Shown here piece after piece: positions 42,641 to 55,045 of a DNA stretch of 64,000 nucleotides. The stretch covers positions 36,888,770 through 36,952,769 of the forward strand of contig NC_080682.1 of NCBI RefSeq assembly GCF_030445035.2. Reading direction: 5' to 3'. Position numbers and translations under genes: made by a program. Under the pieces are notes generated by a model. It did no database searches. It saw only the letters and a program-made list of their open reading frames with translations, and was not told the DNA's origin. This DNA is from Dasypus novemcinctus (Eukaryota; Chordata; Mammalia; Cingulata; Dasypodidae). Positions within the stretch are counted from its first letter, which is position 1, and each line of letters opens with the position of its first letter.

Positions 42641-44744
42641 GTAAGTTAAAACTCTAAACTCAAGAAGCCAAACAACAGCTGACCAAGAGCTCAGTTACAT
42701 CTTATATCAGGATTGAATCTTTGCCTGATATGTATGCTTTGCTAGTATTCTTACAAAAAGGGTTCAAGTGCACAAAAAAGCTTATATGCTAGAATAGCTT
42801 TACATTAAGTTATTAAAGAAAAGAAAGAAAGGAAGATCTGCTTTTGTGTTTACCTGTTTGTTCAGTGTCACTGTGTGTGTGGTAATTATTTCAGCGTGTG
42901 TTGTAATGGTTTTTGTGATTGTTCATTGTCAGTGTATATTTTGATACCTCCAGATGGTGATAGAATTTGATAAATAAAATTTGCTAAAAGAGCTCTATTT
43001 AAGAAAAATACTATTACTACTACTAATAATAAGCACTTATACTATTACCTAAGTTTAAAATGTTAATGATATCTCTATAGTTGTGTCTTGGATAATAGAA
43101 TGCATATAGCAAGTTGTAAAAGTATTGTGGCAGCATTCAGTGAGATAATATGTTTCATAAAAGCAAAGTAATCCTGAATGAATACAAAATGTGCAAAAAC
43201 CAAGCTAAAAAGGCAACAATGGACTTTTGCAGTTCTTCAAGTCTTTCTACCCTGGCCTGATGGCAAATGAAATTTGGCTGCATAGAAAAAACCTGAGGCC
43301 AGTGACCCTACTAAGAAACATCAGAGACAATGGTATCTTAAGGGCTTGGAATAGGTAAACAATTGGTACAAGCTGTAAGATCCCTGCTACTCTATCAAAT
43401 TCTTAAATGTTGCTTGATTGAGTAAGACAAAACTATACTTTCTGCTGTAATTGATGTAGTACAATGTTTTCTCATGTTAACAGAATTTGTAATACTGTTG
43501 GAATACTAAAAATCTTTTATCCCTCATTGAGATGTGTTAATTAGGAAAGGTCCTTCATGGGAGTAGGAGGACCTCCAGCAGGCTGTGGGGGAAAAGAGGG
43601 GGGAAAGAGAAGATGGACATCAACTTAGTCTGTGACTTGGATATGGCCAGCACCAATATTGGCTTTGGGTGGAGTTTGTGGCAAATGCAACATTCTAATT
43701 GAGTACCCCTCAAACTAAAATCTCAATTGTGGAAAGAGACAAAAAGTACAATATAAAAAAGCAATTTTGTGCAGCATAGGAAGCCCTGCTAAGAGTGAAA
43801 AGCTTAACCCAATAGTGCCTGGTTACTATGAAGACTGCCATCCCTATCCAGGGGTGGATTGCAAACACAAAAAGCAAGACAAAAATGATGGACTGTTGTG
43901 AATCACCCTCGATGGGGGAGAGATCTGTGGAAGAACATCTGGGACACCTGCCAACTGTGACAGGTAAACTGTCTGTCAGGTCCCCTGCCCACTCCTCTAA
44001 TATCCTTCTCAGGACTGTTGAGGTAGATGCCTCACAAAGATCCAGAGCCATACAACTGAGACCTGAGAAGCAGAGTGGCTCCACCAGATAGGTGAACAGT
44101 GTAAGTACCACCAGATCTTGTGATGCCTAGCCAAGTGGTTCCAGCTGTTTGTGGACATCACCCATGAGTGTCCTTCATGCTCACTTCAATGACTGTGACA
44201 TCAGTCACCTCCTGCTCCTAGGAAGGGCAAACTATGCTTTCACTGCTACAGACACTACATTGGGACTCCTATAACAAGCCAGCTATTGTTTTCTGCCTGG
44301 AAAATGAGTTCTCACAATGATGGACTAAGCTAATTCAATACTGAGTTGTGGTCTCAGGTCTAGTGAATATGCTAAGAGCAGGACAAATGAAGACACTGAA
44401 ATTATGTGATGAACTTCCAGCTTCCCCAAAATGGGGAAGTAACAATAATTTATCATTGCCTATGCCTCAAATTATATAAATTAGGGAAAATGAAGTCATT
44501 TTGATCAAATATTGGCCTATATAGCCTTGCTGGTAAGAAATCTTAAGCCCACAAGAGATAAATCATCTGTTAGTTGGAAGTTTGTATAAATTGCTGTAGT
44601 TATGGATTATGTATAAAGTACTGTTCTCTGATTTGATATTGTCACTTAAACGATAACAACGTTTATCAAGCCCTTTGGGGTATGAGGCAGTAAGAAACCA
44701 CCTAATCTGCCTTTACTGCTTTATAAAAAACAAAAAGGAAGATA
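42641..44744 (+). other. ERV-C 3' region, no env recognised
   Basis: About 2.1 kb between integrase and 3' LTR without a recognisable envelope. Frames at 43710-44111 and 43828-44091 have no motif. AAAACAAAAAGGAAGATA just before the LTR is the polypurine tract. env was either never present or is degraded past recognition. Confidence 0.55.
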
Positions 44745-45007
44745 TGTTGTGGGAAACTGGCTTACCTATTTGTTGCTTCCTGCTATGTAGAACATGTTGC
44801 AAGTTGCTTCCTTTAGCAAACAGCTGCTCTTTAGCTTTCAAATAAATACGATGTGGAAACTAGGGTTGAGGCTCTCAGTTTCAGAAGCTGTGAAGTTCCC
44901 TGGTTCCATCTTTGTTTCCTTTCTTGTGTCTTTCTTTTGTCCTTTTATTTCTTCAGTTCTGCATCACCTTGCCTTCATGCAGACCTATTGCTGAGGTGGT
45001 CTCAGCA
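44745..45007 (+). repeat. ERV-C 3' LTR (263 bp)
   Basis: TGTTGTGGGAAACTGGCTTA ... GGTCTCAGCA. It aligns with the 5' LTR outside the tandem repeat area. AATAAA lies at about 44842. Confidence 0.88.
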
Positions 45008-45504
45008 GAAATGCACATTAAAATGATGTATAACATAACCGCGTTTTTTTAAGAATGGATGCCAATATCGAACGGCAAATTTCAACAATGCAAAAACTGC
45101 AATTACGTTTGCCCCATCCCAGCAGTAGAATCACTATGCTTGGGTTGACTGCATCCTCAGCATCACTTGATAGTTTCCAATCTTTATAGATGTCATTGTT
45201 TACATTCATCTGGTTTCATAAGAGACAAAAATATGTGGGGTGTGGGTGTCAAAGATATCCTTGTTGCTGATGCTTTGTTGAAAGGTACTTTAGTCAAGCA
45301 GTTGCAGAAATTTTGTGATACTTATGGGGAAAATTTAAAAGATGCTATTTTATTGCACAAAAGTTTTCAGGGATAGTTCTTTGCTTAATAAGGAAGTAAG
45401 AAAATTAGGAGTCTACCCAAACTCAAGACAAATAAATTGATCCCAGTGGAATTTTAAAAACAGTGAGAACATTTTAATTTACTCCTTTCTCAACAAAGAA
45501 ATTC

Positions 45505-45957
45505 CCAAGTGATGGTTAGGCTCATGTGTCAATCTGGGCAGGTAATGGTGTTTGGTTGTTTGGTCAAGCAAGAACTGGCCTAATTGTTATTGTGAGGACA
45601 TTTCATGGATTGAATATTTGGTAGGCTGATTGCATCTATGGTTGTTTATATCTACAATCAACTGAGGAAATTGCCTTCAGCAATGAGAGAAGTCTCATCC
45701 AAAAGATGAAGGCCTTAAAAGGAGAAGTGATGATTTCCATAGTCAAAAGAAAGAATTCCCATCTCTACTTCAGCCAGTTAGCTTCTCTTACAGAATTCAT
45801 TGAAAACCTTCATCGCAGTTACTAGCTTGCAGCCTGCACTACAGAATTGGACTCAGGCATTCCCATAGTCTTGTGAAATACTTTTATAAAATCCCATAAT
45901 ATATACAGGTAACTCCTGTTGGTTCTGGTTCCCTAGAGGACCCTAACTAATAAACCA
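45505..45957 (+). repeat. interspersed repeat, LTR-like, family not settled
   Basis: It starts GATGGTTAGGCTCATGTGTC and ends GGTTCCCTAGAGGACCCTAACTAATA, with CTACAGAATTGGACTCAGGC inside. These phrases recur in a common mammalian interspersed repeat, which I cannot name with certainty. Non-coding. Confidence 0.45.
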
Positions 45958-46499
45958 AGGTATGGAATACTCTGGGGACCTACATTCTCCCAGAATGAAA
46001 AATGATGCAACTGCTTCTGCAAACATTAATCCAAATGAAGAAAACACTTAACTTGCTTCAGAATGAGAATTTACAAGATCCAAGTACAGAAGATTAAGAA
46101 TAAAGCTAAATAATTCTTAGAATTTTAAGAATTATATAATTCTAACCTCCTGTCTGTGCAGAAGCACAGGTGTGGAAGTGGCAATAGATGCCTGTTGAAT
46201 ACAGCACAATTTATACTCCATCTTAATTTTAGTTGATTTTAACATCTATAAAGAAGAAAAGGAACTCATCAGAATATGTTTTGATAATTACATAAACTTG
46301 TGTAAACAAAATAAAAGAACAATAATAAATAAATTAAAATTTAATTAAATAATAGTCTGGAAATATGTAGACCAAATGAAAAGTCATTACCTCTGAGAAC
46401 AGGATGAGGTTGATAATTTTATGTTTTTGTTACAAAAAGCAATATACATGCATTGGCTTTGTAAGGAAAACATGAACAACCTTCGTGGTATGAGATATC

Positions 46500-48060
46500 A
46501 TCCTCTTCCCTCATGCCCTCATCAGTATTTTGTATTTTCATGTTTCTTCATTTTTTAGTCAATTTGTTGTGTGAAAATCGTATCTAATTGTTGTTTCAAT
46601 AGTAGGAAGACCAAGCATTTATTTCATGATTATTTGGACTTTGGCTTTCTTCTTCATGGCATGCCATTATGTATCCTTTGCCTATTCTGATGAGGTTTTT
46701 CTATTTTTATTGATGATTTGTGGTAGTTCTTTGAGTGTTTTTATTTTAACCCTTTGTAATGTATGCTGCAATATTTTCTCCAGTTTGTGTATCTTGACTT
46801 TTCTTAACATATATGCTGTCATACAGTCATTTAAAATTATGATAGTTAAATATATCAACATTTGAAGACCATCCCTACAATGAAATAAAAATGTTCATTA
46901 TTATTTTCTTCCCATGTGTTTATAATTAGGATTTTTTTGTTTGAGTATTGTGAGGTGGAATTTTAATATTATTTATTTTTTCAAATGACCATTAGAAATA
47001 ATCAACAACTTTTTATGATTAATTCATCTTCACCTTTTTGTTCTGAATTAAATATATATATAATATTAAATTGACATATGTATTGTAGAAGTTGAGAGAC
47101 GTTCAATTATTTGTGTATAGAAAGGCCAGGACTCAGGAATGATTTTGAGAAGGAAAAATGATTTATTGACAGCTGGCTGGACTTGGGAGGTTTCTGTTTC
47201 AATCCCGAGGTTTGAACAAGATTTTCAAGTTCCTTTTATACAGGGTGGGGAGTCAAATGGTGCTATTAGTAAAAAAAAAAAAAAAAATACTTTCTTTGTT
47301 AGTTAAGTCTTTGCTTGAATACCAGATAGTTTTGAATTAACATATCACCCACAATTCAGGTGAGCTTGAATTAGCATCTTACCCACATTCCATCTGGATG
47401 GAACCTTGAATACACATTTAGTCTTACAATTTTTCTGAACATTCAAAGCCTATATCACTTAACTGGATTTCTAGAGACTAGGCACACTTGGATATAGAAT
47501 TAAGTGATTTTGATTTTATTCACAGGCTATATTATATTTTCCATTTGAGGCCAAGTCCCAGTTCCCTTAAGCTTCAGCATCACCCCCATCAGAATTTCCC
47601 TGGACTGACTGGTATGTATATAGAGTTTGCATTGCTAAAGGACCTCCTGGGACTGGAGTCATTGCCATGGTCAACAAGGTCAGGACTGCAGTCTCTTACT
47701 GTCCCACACCCACAAGCCAGGACACAGAACACTTAGGTTATCTATGAAGGGAAGAACAGCCTCCCACCCATAGCCCACATCATATGTACTTATATCTGTT
47801 TATGGGTTATCTGTTCTTTTCTTGTCCACTTTCTAGTACCAACACCTTACAGTTTTAATTACTATAGCTTTGTAATATGGGTTGATATCTGTCATAGCAA
47901 TACTATCCTTTCTCTTCGGTTTTCCTTTTCAAAATTTTCTTGGCTATTTTGAACATTTTTCTCTACCATAAATTTTCAAAATTAGATTGAGTTATTAAAA
48001 GCTATGTTGAGATATTGAATGGATTTGCATTAGATTTACCCAAATAATTCCATGAATGTA
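46500..48060 (-). repeat. old L1 (minus strand), interrupted by a solo LTR
   Basis: 46540-47070 and 47790-48050 follow the minus-strand order of the 5' part of old L1 elements (GTATCCTTTGCCTATTCTGATGAGG; CTAGTACCAACACCTTACAGTTTTAATTACTATAGCTTTG; TTCTTGGCTATTTTG). The solo LTR at 47081-47782 separates the pieces. Confidence 0.6.
47081..47782 (-). repeat. solo class I LTR, long variant of the ERV-D family
   Basis: Sense direction TGATGTGGGCTATGGGTGGG ... CTTCTACAATA, 702 bp, flanked by TATG at 47077-47080 and 47783-47786. It shares both ends with the 479-bp LTR but has about 220 extra bases in the middle. A poly(A)17 run lies at 47271-47287. Confidence 0.85.
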
Positions 48061-48283
48061 CAAGTACAATCAGTTTAGGGCAACCAGGAGCAAGACTGCA
48101 GTCTGACAAAATCAGGTGTATTGGCCCATCACATTGAGAAACCACACACTAGTGGGTGTCTCACTGAACAAGTAAAAATAGATTGATTATCAGATTTTGA
48201 AAACAGTGTTTAGGTGAATTTTTTGTTTTTCAACCTTATGCCTCAATTTATTTTTGCTGTTGTTGTTAGAGAAGTTGTAGTTT

Positions 48284-48758
48284 TGTTGTAGCAGTTGAGA
48301 GAGATTCAATTATTTGTGTATAGAAAGGCCAGGACTCAAAAATGATTTTGAGAAGGAAAAATGATTTATTTATGACTGGCTGGACTCGGGAGCTTTCTGT
48401 TTTAAAACCCAGCCCTGAACATGAATTTTGAGTTCCTTTTATACAGGGAGGAAGGGTAAAATTATTCTTTGTTTCATGCTCAATAGGCTTGAATTATCAT
48501 ATATCATACACATCCTAGGTAAGCTTTTAGTATGGACCTTATACATTCTAGATAAGCTTTTAACACATTTGGTTTGCATTTACCCTGAATATTTAAAGTT
48601 TATATAGTCTGCATTGCTAAACTGTTTCCTGGGACTGGAGTTATTGCCATGGTCACCAAGGGCAGGACTGAGCCTCTTAGCATCCCACACCCACAATTCA
48701 TGGACAGTTTAGGTTATCTACAAAGAGATGAAGAGCCTCTCAACCATAACCCACATCA
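48284..48758 (-). repeat. ERV-D 3' LTR
   Basis: Plus strand TGTTGTAGCAGTTGAGAGAG ... CCATAACCCACATCA, 475 bp. Diverged from the 5' LTR at many positions, so the insertion is old. TATA and AATAAA (here ATGATTTATT reversed) are recognisable. Confidence 0.85.
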
Positions 48759-48772
48759 TTTCGCCCCCTTAT
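48759..48772 (-). promoter_or_regulatory. ERV-D polypurine tract
   Basis: TTTCGCCCCCTT on the plus strand, i.e. AAGGGGGCGAAA in sense, directly inside the 3' LTR. Confidence 0.7.
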
Positions 48773-51126
48773 GCTGAAGTTTAACTTGCTAAGCTTTGGC
48801 ATAATTATTGTTGGAGCTATGAGGTGAGTGGCTGTTTGTTGTTTTGATTGATTACTTTACTTATCAATTTTCAGAGTAGCATTCAGGATCCTGTTTTTAG
48901 ATGTTTAAAAATTTTCAATCTGGTCTGCAGAATCCTGGGGTGGGGCTCCCCTGCAGTCATCTTGAGGCCACCAGCATTCACATGGATTTCCAGTCAGGTT
49001 CCAGATCCATATATTAATTTTGTTTTACCCTTAAAGAGTTTACACCTTTAATCTTAAAGGGGTGCTGATGGGAGACGATCTCTTTTCTGTAACTGCTTAC
49101 TGCTGGCCATGGACTATAGTCGTTACCTAACAAGGTGTAAAATTTTATTTTACTTTAACTGGAGGAAGATGGATTTGGCATTCTGTACGAAGTTGGATAA
49201 AGTTTTCATATAGTTAATAAGATGTTCACTCTGAAAGAAACAAACTTAATTAAAATTTTGGAATACCCATTTTAAAAGAGGACTATGGATTGCAGAGGTA
49301 AGGTTAGGTGCTTATAAAGATGGCACCCCTTTTTTAAAAGCTGGTGGGAACTGTATATATATATATATATTTTTTTTTCTCTAAGTTATTTTCAGAGAGA
49401 AATTGCAATAGATACTTAGCTTTGTTTTGAAGACGCATTTCAGGCTGTCTAATAATTGGCACTTGTGTTTTGTTAGATGCTGCTGGTGAACTGGCACCTT
49501 TTGGACAGTTGATTTCATTAAGGATTAGAGCACTAAGATGGAAATTTTCTTAGTTTTTAGTTATGGGAGTGGATCAGATCTACAGAATATAGTTGTTTTT
49601 TTTTTTACATTTCAGTTTTAATTGTACACTTTCTGGTAATTTTGACTGTTTAATAGATGACCCATTATTGGCAAGTAAGCCTCATTTTTGCTACTCAGCA
49701 TAGTACACTAGAATAGTAAGTTGGCTGAGCCTAGCTAAGACCATTGCTTTATTTTATAGACATGTTTATTAATTATTTAGAAAATAAGGTTACCAGGACT
49801 TTAACATGTCTAATATACTTTTGTACCTGATCCGGAATAGAAAAGATAACATTATAATTATTAGACATATATTTAATACAGGATAAAAGTACAGCACTTT
49901 AATATTAATTAAAGTATTACTTAATGCATAAGGATTCTGAGTTGCAATTAATAGTTTTTAATTTCAGGATTGTAATACTTTACATGTTATCTCTCCATGG
50001 GAGCAGGCCATAATGCCAGTTGTGTTTAAATTTTACATACAATATCCTGGTATCATGGCTCCACTTAGCATATTCTTCACAGTGAGCAAGTTGAAGCATC
50101 ATTGATCTTAGAGAGAGTTTCCAGTATTCTACCAGCCTGGTGCATAGTGCTCTCTGGCACCATGGAACAGTGCCAGGCTGGAGGCAATATCCATTGTGCA
50201 CTTGGCTGTACAAGTCATCATTGGCTGCTGCAGGAGCTTGAAACTTCAATGTAGTTTCCATCGACTTCAGGAGCAGAACCAGAGGCTGATATAGCAAATA
50301 TTTCTAATTGAGGGGTCAGTGACCAGCCTAGCCAATAACTCACATGGAGAGGCAACCTGTAATGTATTCAAGGCCTGGTTTGAATGCACAAAAGTTTGAA
50401 ATGTTAAAGTTTATTTCTTGTTTATATATATATTTTAAACAATTTAATGCAACACATCATATATCAAATGACTGTTTACTTATATAATTTTACCATTAAG
50501 ATAATAGTAGGTATTTTACTTTAGTAATAGAGGGAAAAAAATTTTTTATTGTAAAAATGAAAACAGAAGATTCCCAATAGAATCAAGACAACATTTTATT
50601 ATTATTTACTTAAATATGCACCTTATGGTGGCCTTCAGACAGGTTTTATTGTTACAAAGTTATTTTTTGCCACCAATACTAATCCAAGTTTTAGAGTTAA
50701 CAATGACTTCTAGAACTAGAATTATTTAAATATTTTCAGTTTGGAAGATGATTTACAAACTCTTTATAGTTGACTACAACCACATTGACTAGTTACTTTA
50801 TGTTTAAATAAACTTATTAAATTACAATTACTAACTAAAGAAATTTACTTTATTTAAGAGAGCATATTTACATTCTTTCTTCTTTAGCTTAATTTCATTA
50901 ACGTGATCTTACAATTTTTATTACTCTAAAGATTTTGTACTTATAATGTTAATTTACTTAATGGTTTTTTAATATACTAAGGGAGATTACACCCAAGCTA
51001 AATAAAATTGAAATCATTATATTTTATGCAAGGAATGTTCTCTTTTTTTTCTTTACAGGAAGCTAAAACTTTTCTTTCTTTAAGTTATGAAAATGAATAA
51101 TTTTTAAAAGCACACTGACTACCAGG

Positions 51127-51450
51127 TGTGAGTGAGCTGCAGGCACCACTCCTTAAAGATGGCACCAAGCCTCACAGTAAACAATTGTAAGCCACTCCTA
51201 ACTCTTCCCCAGCCCTCAGCAACAAGATCCCCTGAGCCAACCAGTCTCGCTGAATTAGCATAACCAATCAGGTGCTTGCACGATGCCTAGCTTCCCCCCG
51301 GCCACCCATAAAAGTTGTTGCACTTCCTCAATAAACTAGACCTGCGCCACCAGCCTGCATCTCCAGAGTGGTCACTGTGTGTGTTTCCTTGCTCTGCTGT
51401 CCTTACCCATCCAGCTGAGGGGTTCTGCCGGCCAGACCCCATCAATGACA
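51127..51450 (+). repeat. solo LTR of another family, inside ERV-D
   Basis: TGTGAGTGAGCTGCAGGCAC ... CCATCAATGACA, 324 bp, flanked by perfect CCAGG (51122-51126 and 51451-51455). It carries CCAATCAG, a CATAAAAG TATA-type box at about 51306-51313 and AATAAA at 51330-51335. It is GC-rich in an AT-rich host element, so it looks comparatively young. The frame at 51315-51548 is not a gene. Confidence 0.85.
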
Positions 51451-51789
51451 CCAGGTTTCAAAACACATTACACAATTACCTTATTTGTTTAGTCAAAATC
51501 CAGGAAAGATCTATCCATAGTTTTTATGGACTTTTCTTTACTTACTGAAATTTGTCAACAGAACCACTAATTACTTTTATTTTATGGCTGACAAAACGTT
51601 TAAACTGGGAAATTACAGGGCAAACTGATTCTTAATTCCCCAGCCTAGTAGATAAGTTTAATATGACACACCTAGTCCTGTCCTCAAAACTCTTGCAAAG
51701 AGGAGGCCCTTTCCCAATAGTTCCTATAATTAGATTTCTATATGGCCTTTCCATCCTGCTCAGTCTAATTTGGGATCCAGGAATATTTA

Positions 51790-52100
51790 TTCACATATAA
51801 CTGCATATTTAATTTTTAATAATTTGAATAGAGCTCTTTTAAGAATTTTCATTTGTTAATTTGATATAATCATCCTGATGTATGAAGACATACACTGAGC
51901 AAATGGGCAGACACAAATAGACTTAGACACAGAAACACAACTCATTGATGTTACTTTTAATTTGCATAATCTTATATACTGTTTAGCTCAATTTGGGTTT
52001 CAGAAATATATATTACTTATATAACTGCATATTTAACCTCAACAATTTGAGCAAATAGGCAGACATAAATAGTGTGAAAAAAAAAAACTTTAGTTACTTA
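51790..52100 (-). other. ERV-D AT-rich block related to ERV-A interior
   Basis: 51805-51940 aligns with 20757-20880 of ERV-A (see there). A second, shorter echo (GCATATTTAA...ATTTGAGCAAATAGGCAGACA) follows at 52025-52070, suggesting a local duplication in ERV-D. Non-coding. Confidence 0.55.
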
Positions 52101-54546
52101 AAACTTCCATTTTTTGAAAAATAAGTGTGACTGCAAAACATTTTAAAGACTCTTGAAACTTTTTGTTAATTTGCACTATGACTGCAGTTTTGCACGAGAA
52201 TTTTGTTTAACTAATGGCTTGTAACCAAAATGTTCCCAAACCTTTAGCACCATTTTCTTTTTTTCAGAACTTTATATTTTACTTTGAATTTAGCCAAATT
52301 TTGGATAATCATCAAGATTAATTATATGTATATTTACCAAGGCTATGTGAAGCCTCAGGGAGACTGGTTTCTCTCAGGAATTGCCATTCTTAGGAACACT
52401 GACAGTCAAGGAAGGAGACTTCCTTTATTTCCCCCAGTCCTTGGAGATAATAAAACTCCAGTGGTCGTTTAACTCCAAGGGCTAATGATTCCACCAAGCA
52501 GCAATTTAGCTCACACTTGGATTCATGAGAGAAAGCAGGGTTATTAATACCAGTAGGACAGGAGACAGGTATGTCCCCAAGTCTGCCATTCCCTGGACTA
52601 TAGGGGCAGAAGCTGTTATGAAATAACCATAGACAAAGACAAAGGGTGAGGCTAGGCTTAAAGGATCCATAAATAAAGGTAAGGTTAGTTTAGAATTTAA
52701 ACTTACAATAATTGTTTCATGCTAAATTCACCCAGTTATAATTTCAGTTATTATCTTTCTGTGGTTTTATAATATAAATGCATCTATAAATGATCTTAAC
52801 TCTTAGTTATAGTTTTTATTAATTTTTTAACTTTAAGGAGAATTGGATACTTTTATTAATTAAGCTACAAGAATTTTATTAATAACAATTCTGTGAGGTC
52901 CTGCCTTTTCTTAGTAATGGAAAAAAATCTCATCTGCAAGTTATGCATTTAATTCACCAAAAGGGAGTATTGGCATTTAAAGATTCATTTTAAACTATGT
53001 TTTTACCTTTTTACTGTGAATTCTTAGGCACCAGAAACTGACAAAAGCCAAACATAGATTTTAAAGTGGCATTTCATTTCTTTTTTTTTCTTTTCCTTCT
53101 GTAGTCTCACAACCCTGAAGTTCTGAGCCAGACCACTGAAAAGACTATCAAGTGATTAGAGGTCTATTGTTTCAAGAGAGAGCCTCCTTTCTTCAGGCAA
53201 GTTTACAGTTCTGAAACATTTCAAAGTATTTCTACAGCCTCACAGAGAGAGAAATTCAGAAAAGTAAAGAACCTGGGCAGAATGCAAATGTACTTTGGCC
53301 TTTTGACACCCTAGGGAGGGAACTTTACTGCATTTATTTTTATTTTGCTTTTCATCCCCTTCACCTTCCCCTTTCCAGGCAGTTGGGTATACAGCAATCA
53401 AATAGGAATGTGACTTATGAATAGAAGTTGAGGACTCACTGGAAAGGGGCAAGCTGCTCCCCCCTTTCCAGCTCTCTGCCAAAATGGGCAGACAGAACCT
53501 ACTCAAATTTGGCACCCATCCCAGGGACCCAGCCACCCTGACTGGGACAGCCTCAACAAACCTGGGTGCATGGCATGAACACAGACAGCCTTCAAGCCCT
53601 GCCAAAGGGGTGGACCAGAGATGAGGCAGCAGGACATGCACAAACATCCAGACTCCATAGTTTTTCCCCATAATCAATTCACCCCCTTGCCAATGGCAAG
53701 GGAGGGTTCCAGCTCAATTAAATTCCACCACTTTACATAACCATACAATTCCAACACCAGGATTGAGCTGACACAGACAGAAGCACAAAGGTCATTAATC
53801 TGACCCACTAGTTCTATATATATGTTTTTTTCAGCATGGCTGCTCCCACAGCCATCACAAATCTTAGAGAGAACACTTAACATTAACATCTGGTATAAAG
53901 CAAATTCATTCGCAATTCAGCACCATAACAAAGGATTCCAGCTAGATCTTTTTCACTGTTTAACTTTATACCCAGACCAAGCTTCACTAGAAAAGCTAAT
54001 CTATTTTCCTGTAACCAAGGTTTTAAAAATCCAGACCAATTTCCAGGATGTTAGCTCTTGAACCTATAAACATCCCTTTCTATTATAATCAAGCCTCCAC
54101 TCCTTCAGTGGATATAAGACCAGTACCAGATTCTAACATGCAGTTAGACAACCCAAAACACCAGGATTTTCCCCATTTTTTTTCTCCTTTTTCCAGACCT
54201 AGAGAGAACAGCTTCCCCCCAATTTTCTGTGGCTACCAGGGTTCTCTCAGGAGGTGGTCAGCCTCCCTCCCTAGCTATTAAAGCTAGGGTTTCCCAGAAT
54301 CTTCTTCCCTAGGGAGTCTTACCTTCTTCCATGTTTGGAGTTCTTTTTCATTCCCAGAATCTTTCTCCTTAGACTTGCCAATGCCCTTGATTTTTGTTGG
54401 TAAGATTCTGGTGGAGCCCACATCTTTTCTGGATTAAATTTAATCCAGGGGTGCCCAGATTTGGGATTCACCTGAGTCCTCCTGGCTTCCTTGGGGACTT
54501 GGAAGGGGATTCAAAATCCTACCATCTTTGGCCTTCATTTGCAAAA

Positions 54547-54561
54547 CCGGACAAGCCCCCA
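54547..54561 (-). promoter_or_regulatory. ERV-D primer binding site, tRNA-Pro type
   Basis: TGGGGGCTTGTCCGG on the minus strand, seven bases from the LTR. One base in these 15 differs from the tRNA-Pro site of gammaretrovirus-like elements. Confidence 0.75.
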
Positions 54562-54568
54562 GAAATGA

Positions 54569-55045
54569 TGTAGGAGTTTAGAGAGGTTCAATTATTTGCA
54601 TATAGAAAGGCCAGGACTCAAGAATGATTTTGAGAAGGAAAAATGATTTATTTATGGCTGGCTGGACTCGGGAGCTTTCTGTTTCAAAACCCAGCACTGA
54701 ACAAGAATTTTGAGTTTCTTTTATACAGAGAAGAAAGGTCAAATTGTTCTTTGTTTCAGTGCTCAATAGGCTTGAATTAGCATATATCGTACACATCCTA
54801 GGTAAGCTTTTAGTATGGACTTTATACATTCCAGATAAGTTTTTAACACATTTGGTTTGCATTTGCCCTAAATATTTAAAGTTTATAGAGTCTGCATTGC
54901 TGAACTGTTTCCTGGGACTGGAGTCATTGCCATGGTCATCAAGGGCAGGACTGAGCCTCTTATCATCCCACACCCACAAGTCACAGACTGCTTAAATTAT
55001 CTACAAAGAGATGAAGAGCCTCCCACCCATAGCCCACATATTTCA
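54569..55045 (-). repeat. ERV-D 5' LTR
   Basis: Plus strand TGTAGGAGTTTAGAGAGG ... CATAGCCCACATATTTCA. TATAAAAG (minus) near 54716 and AATAAATC near 54650. The outer end is uncertain by a few bases because the TCA end is altered. Confidence 0.82.

Larger units (their letters stand above)
36520..45007 (+). mobile_element. ERV-C: old class II provirus
   Basis: Plus-strand provirus of 8.5 kb with TG...CA LTRs at 36520-36937 and 44745-45007 and a 6-bp target duplication with one mismatch (AAAATG 36514-36519; GAAATG 45008-45013). The primer site resembles tRNA-Lys3. gag, dUTPase/pro and pol can be recognised but carry many stops and frameshifts; no env is recognised. A foreign solo LTR (41148-41626) interrupts the RNase H region. 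It is inserted in the 5' part of the mariner. Confidence 0.9.
27742..45122 (-). mobile_element. Hsmar1-like mariner split by two ERVs and a SINE
   Basis: The left end begins TTAGGTTAGTGCAAAAGTAA at 27742 after a TA. The right end (about 45086-45122) reads, reversed, TTTGCATTGTT preceded by GCAAACGTAATTGCAGTTT, the matching inverted terminal repeat. Mariner sequence is found only at 27742-28117, 35338-36057, 36481-36519 and 45014-45122, which sum to about 1.24 kb, the usual length of such an element. The pieces join in order when ERV-B, the SINE and ERV-C are removed. The 5' untranslated part also follows the Hsmar1 pattern. Confidence 0.9.
48284..55045 (-). mobile_element. ERV-D: class I-like provirus without recognisable genes
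   Basis: Two LTRs of the same family in minus orientation (48284-48758 and 54569 to about 55045) enclose 5.8 kb. A polypurine tract AAGGGGGCGAAA (minus) lies next to the 3' LTR and a tRNA-Pro-like primer site next to the 5' LTR. The interior is AT-rich and shows no gag, pol or env motif on either strand; the longest minus frames (53240-53677, 49980-50297) have no family signature. It may be non-autonomous or simply too decayed. No clean target duplication could be found. Confidence 0.78.

Noticed and set aside
43710-44111. 133-codon minus-strand frame in the 3' part of ERV-C as an env or host gene
   Set aside because: Opposite to the provirus, has no signal or family motif, and overlaps another chance frame on the plus strand.
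49980-50297. 105-codon minus-strand frame inside ERV-D
   Set aside because: Open but without any recognisable retroviral or host motif; too weak to call a gene.
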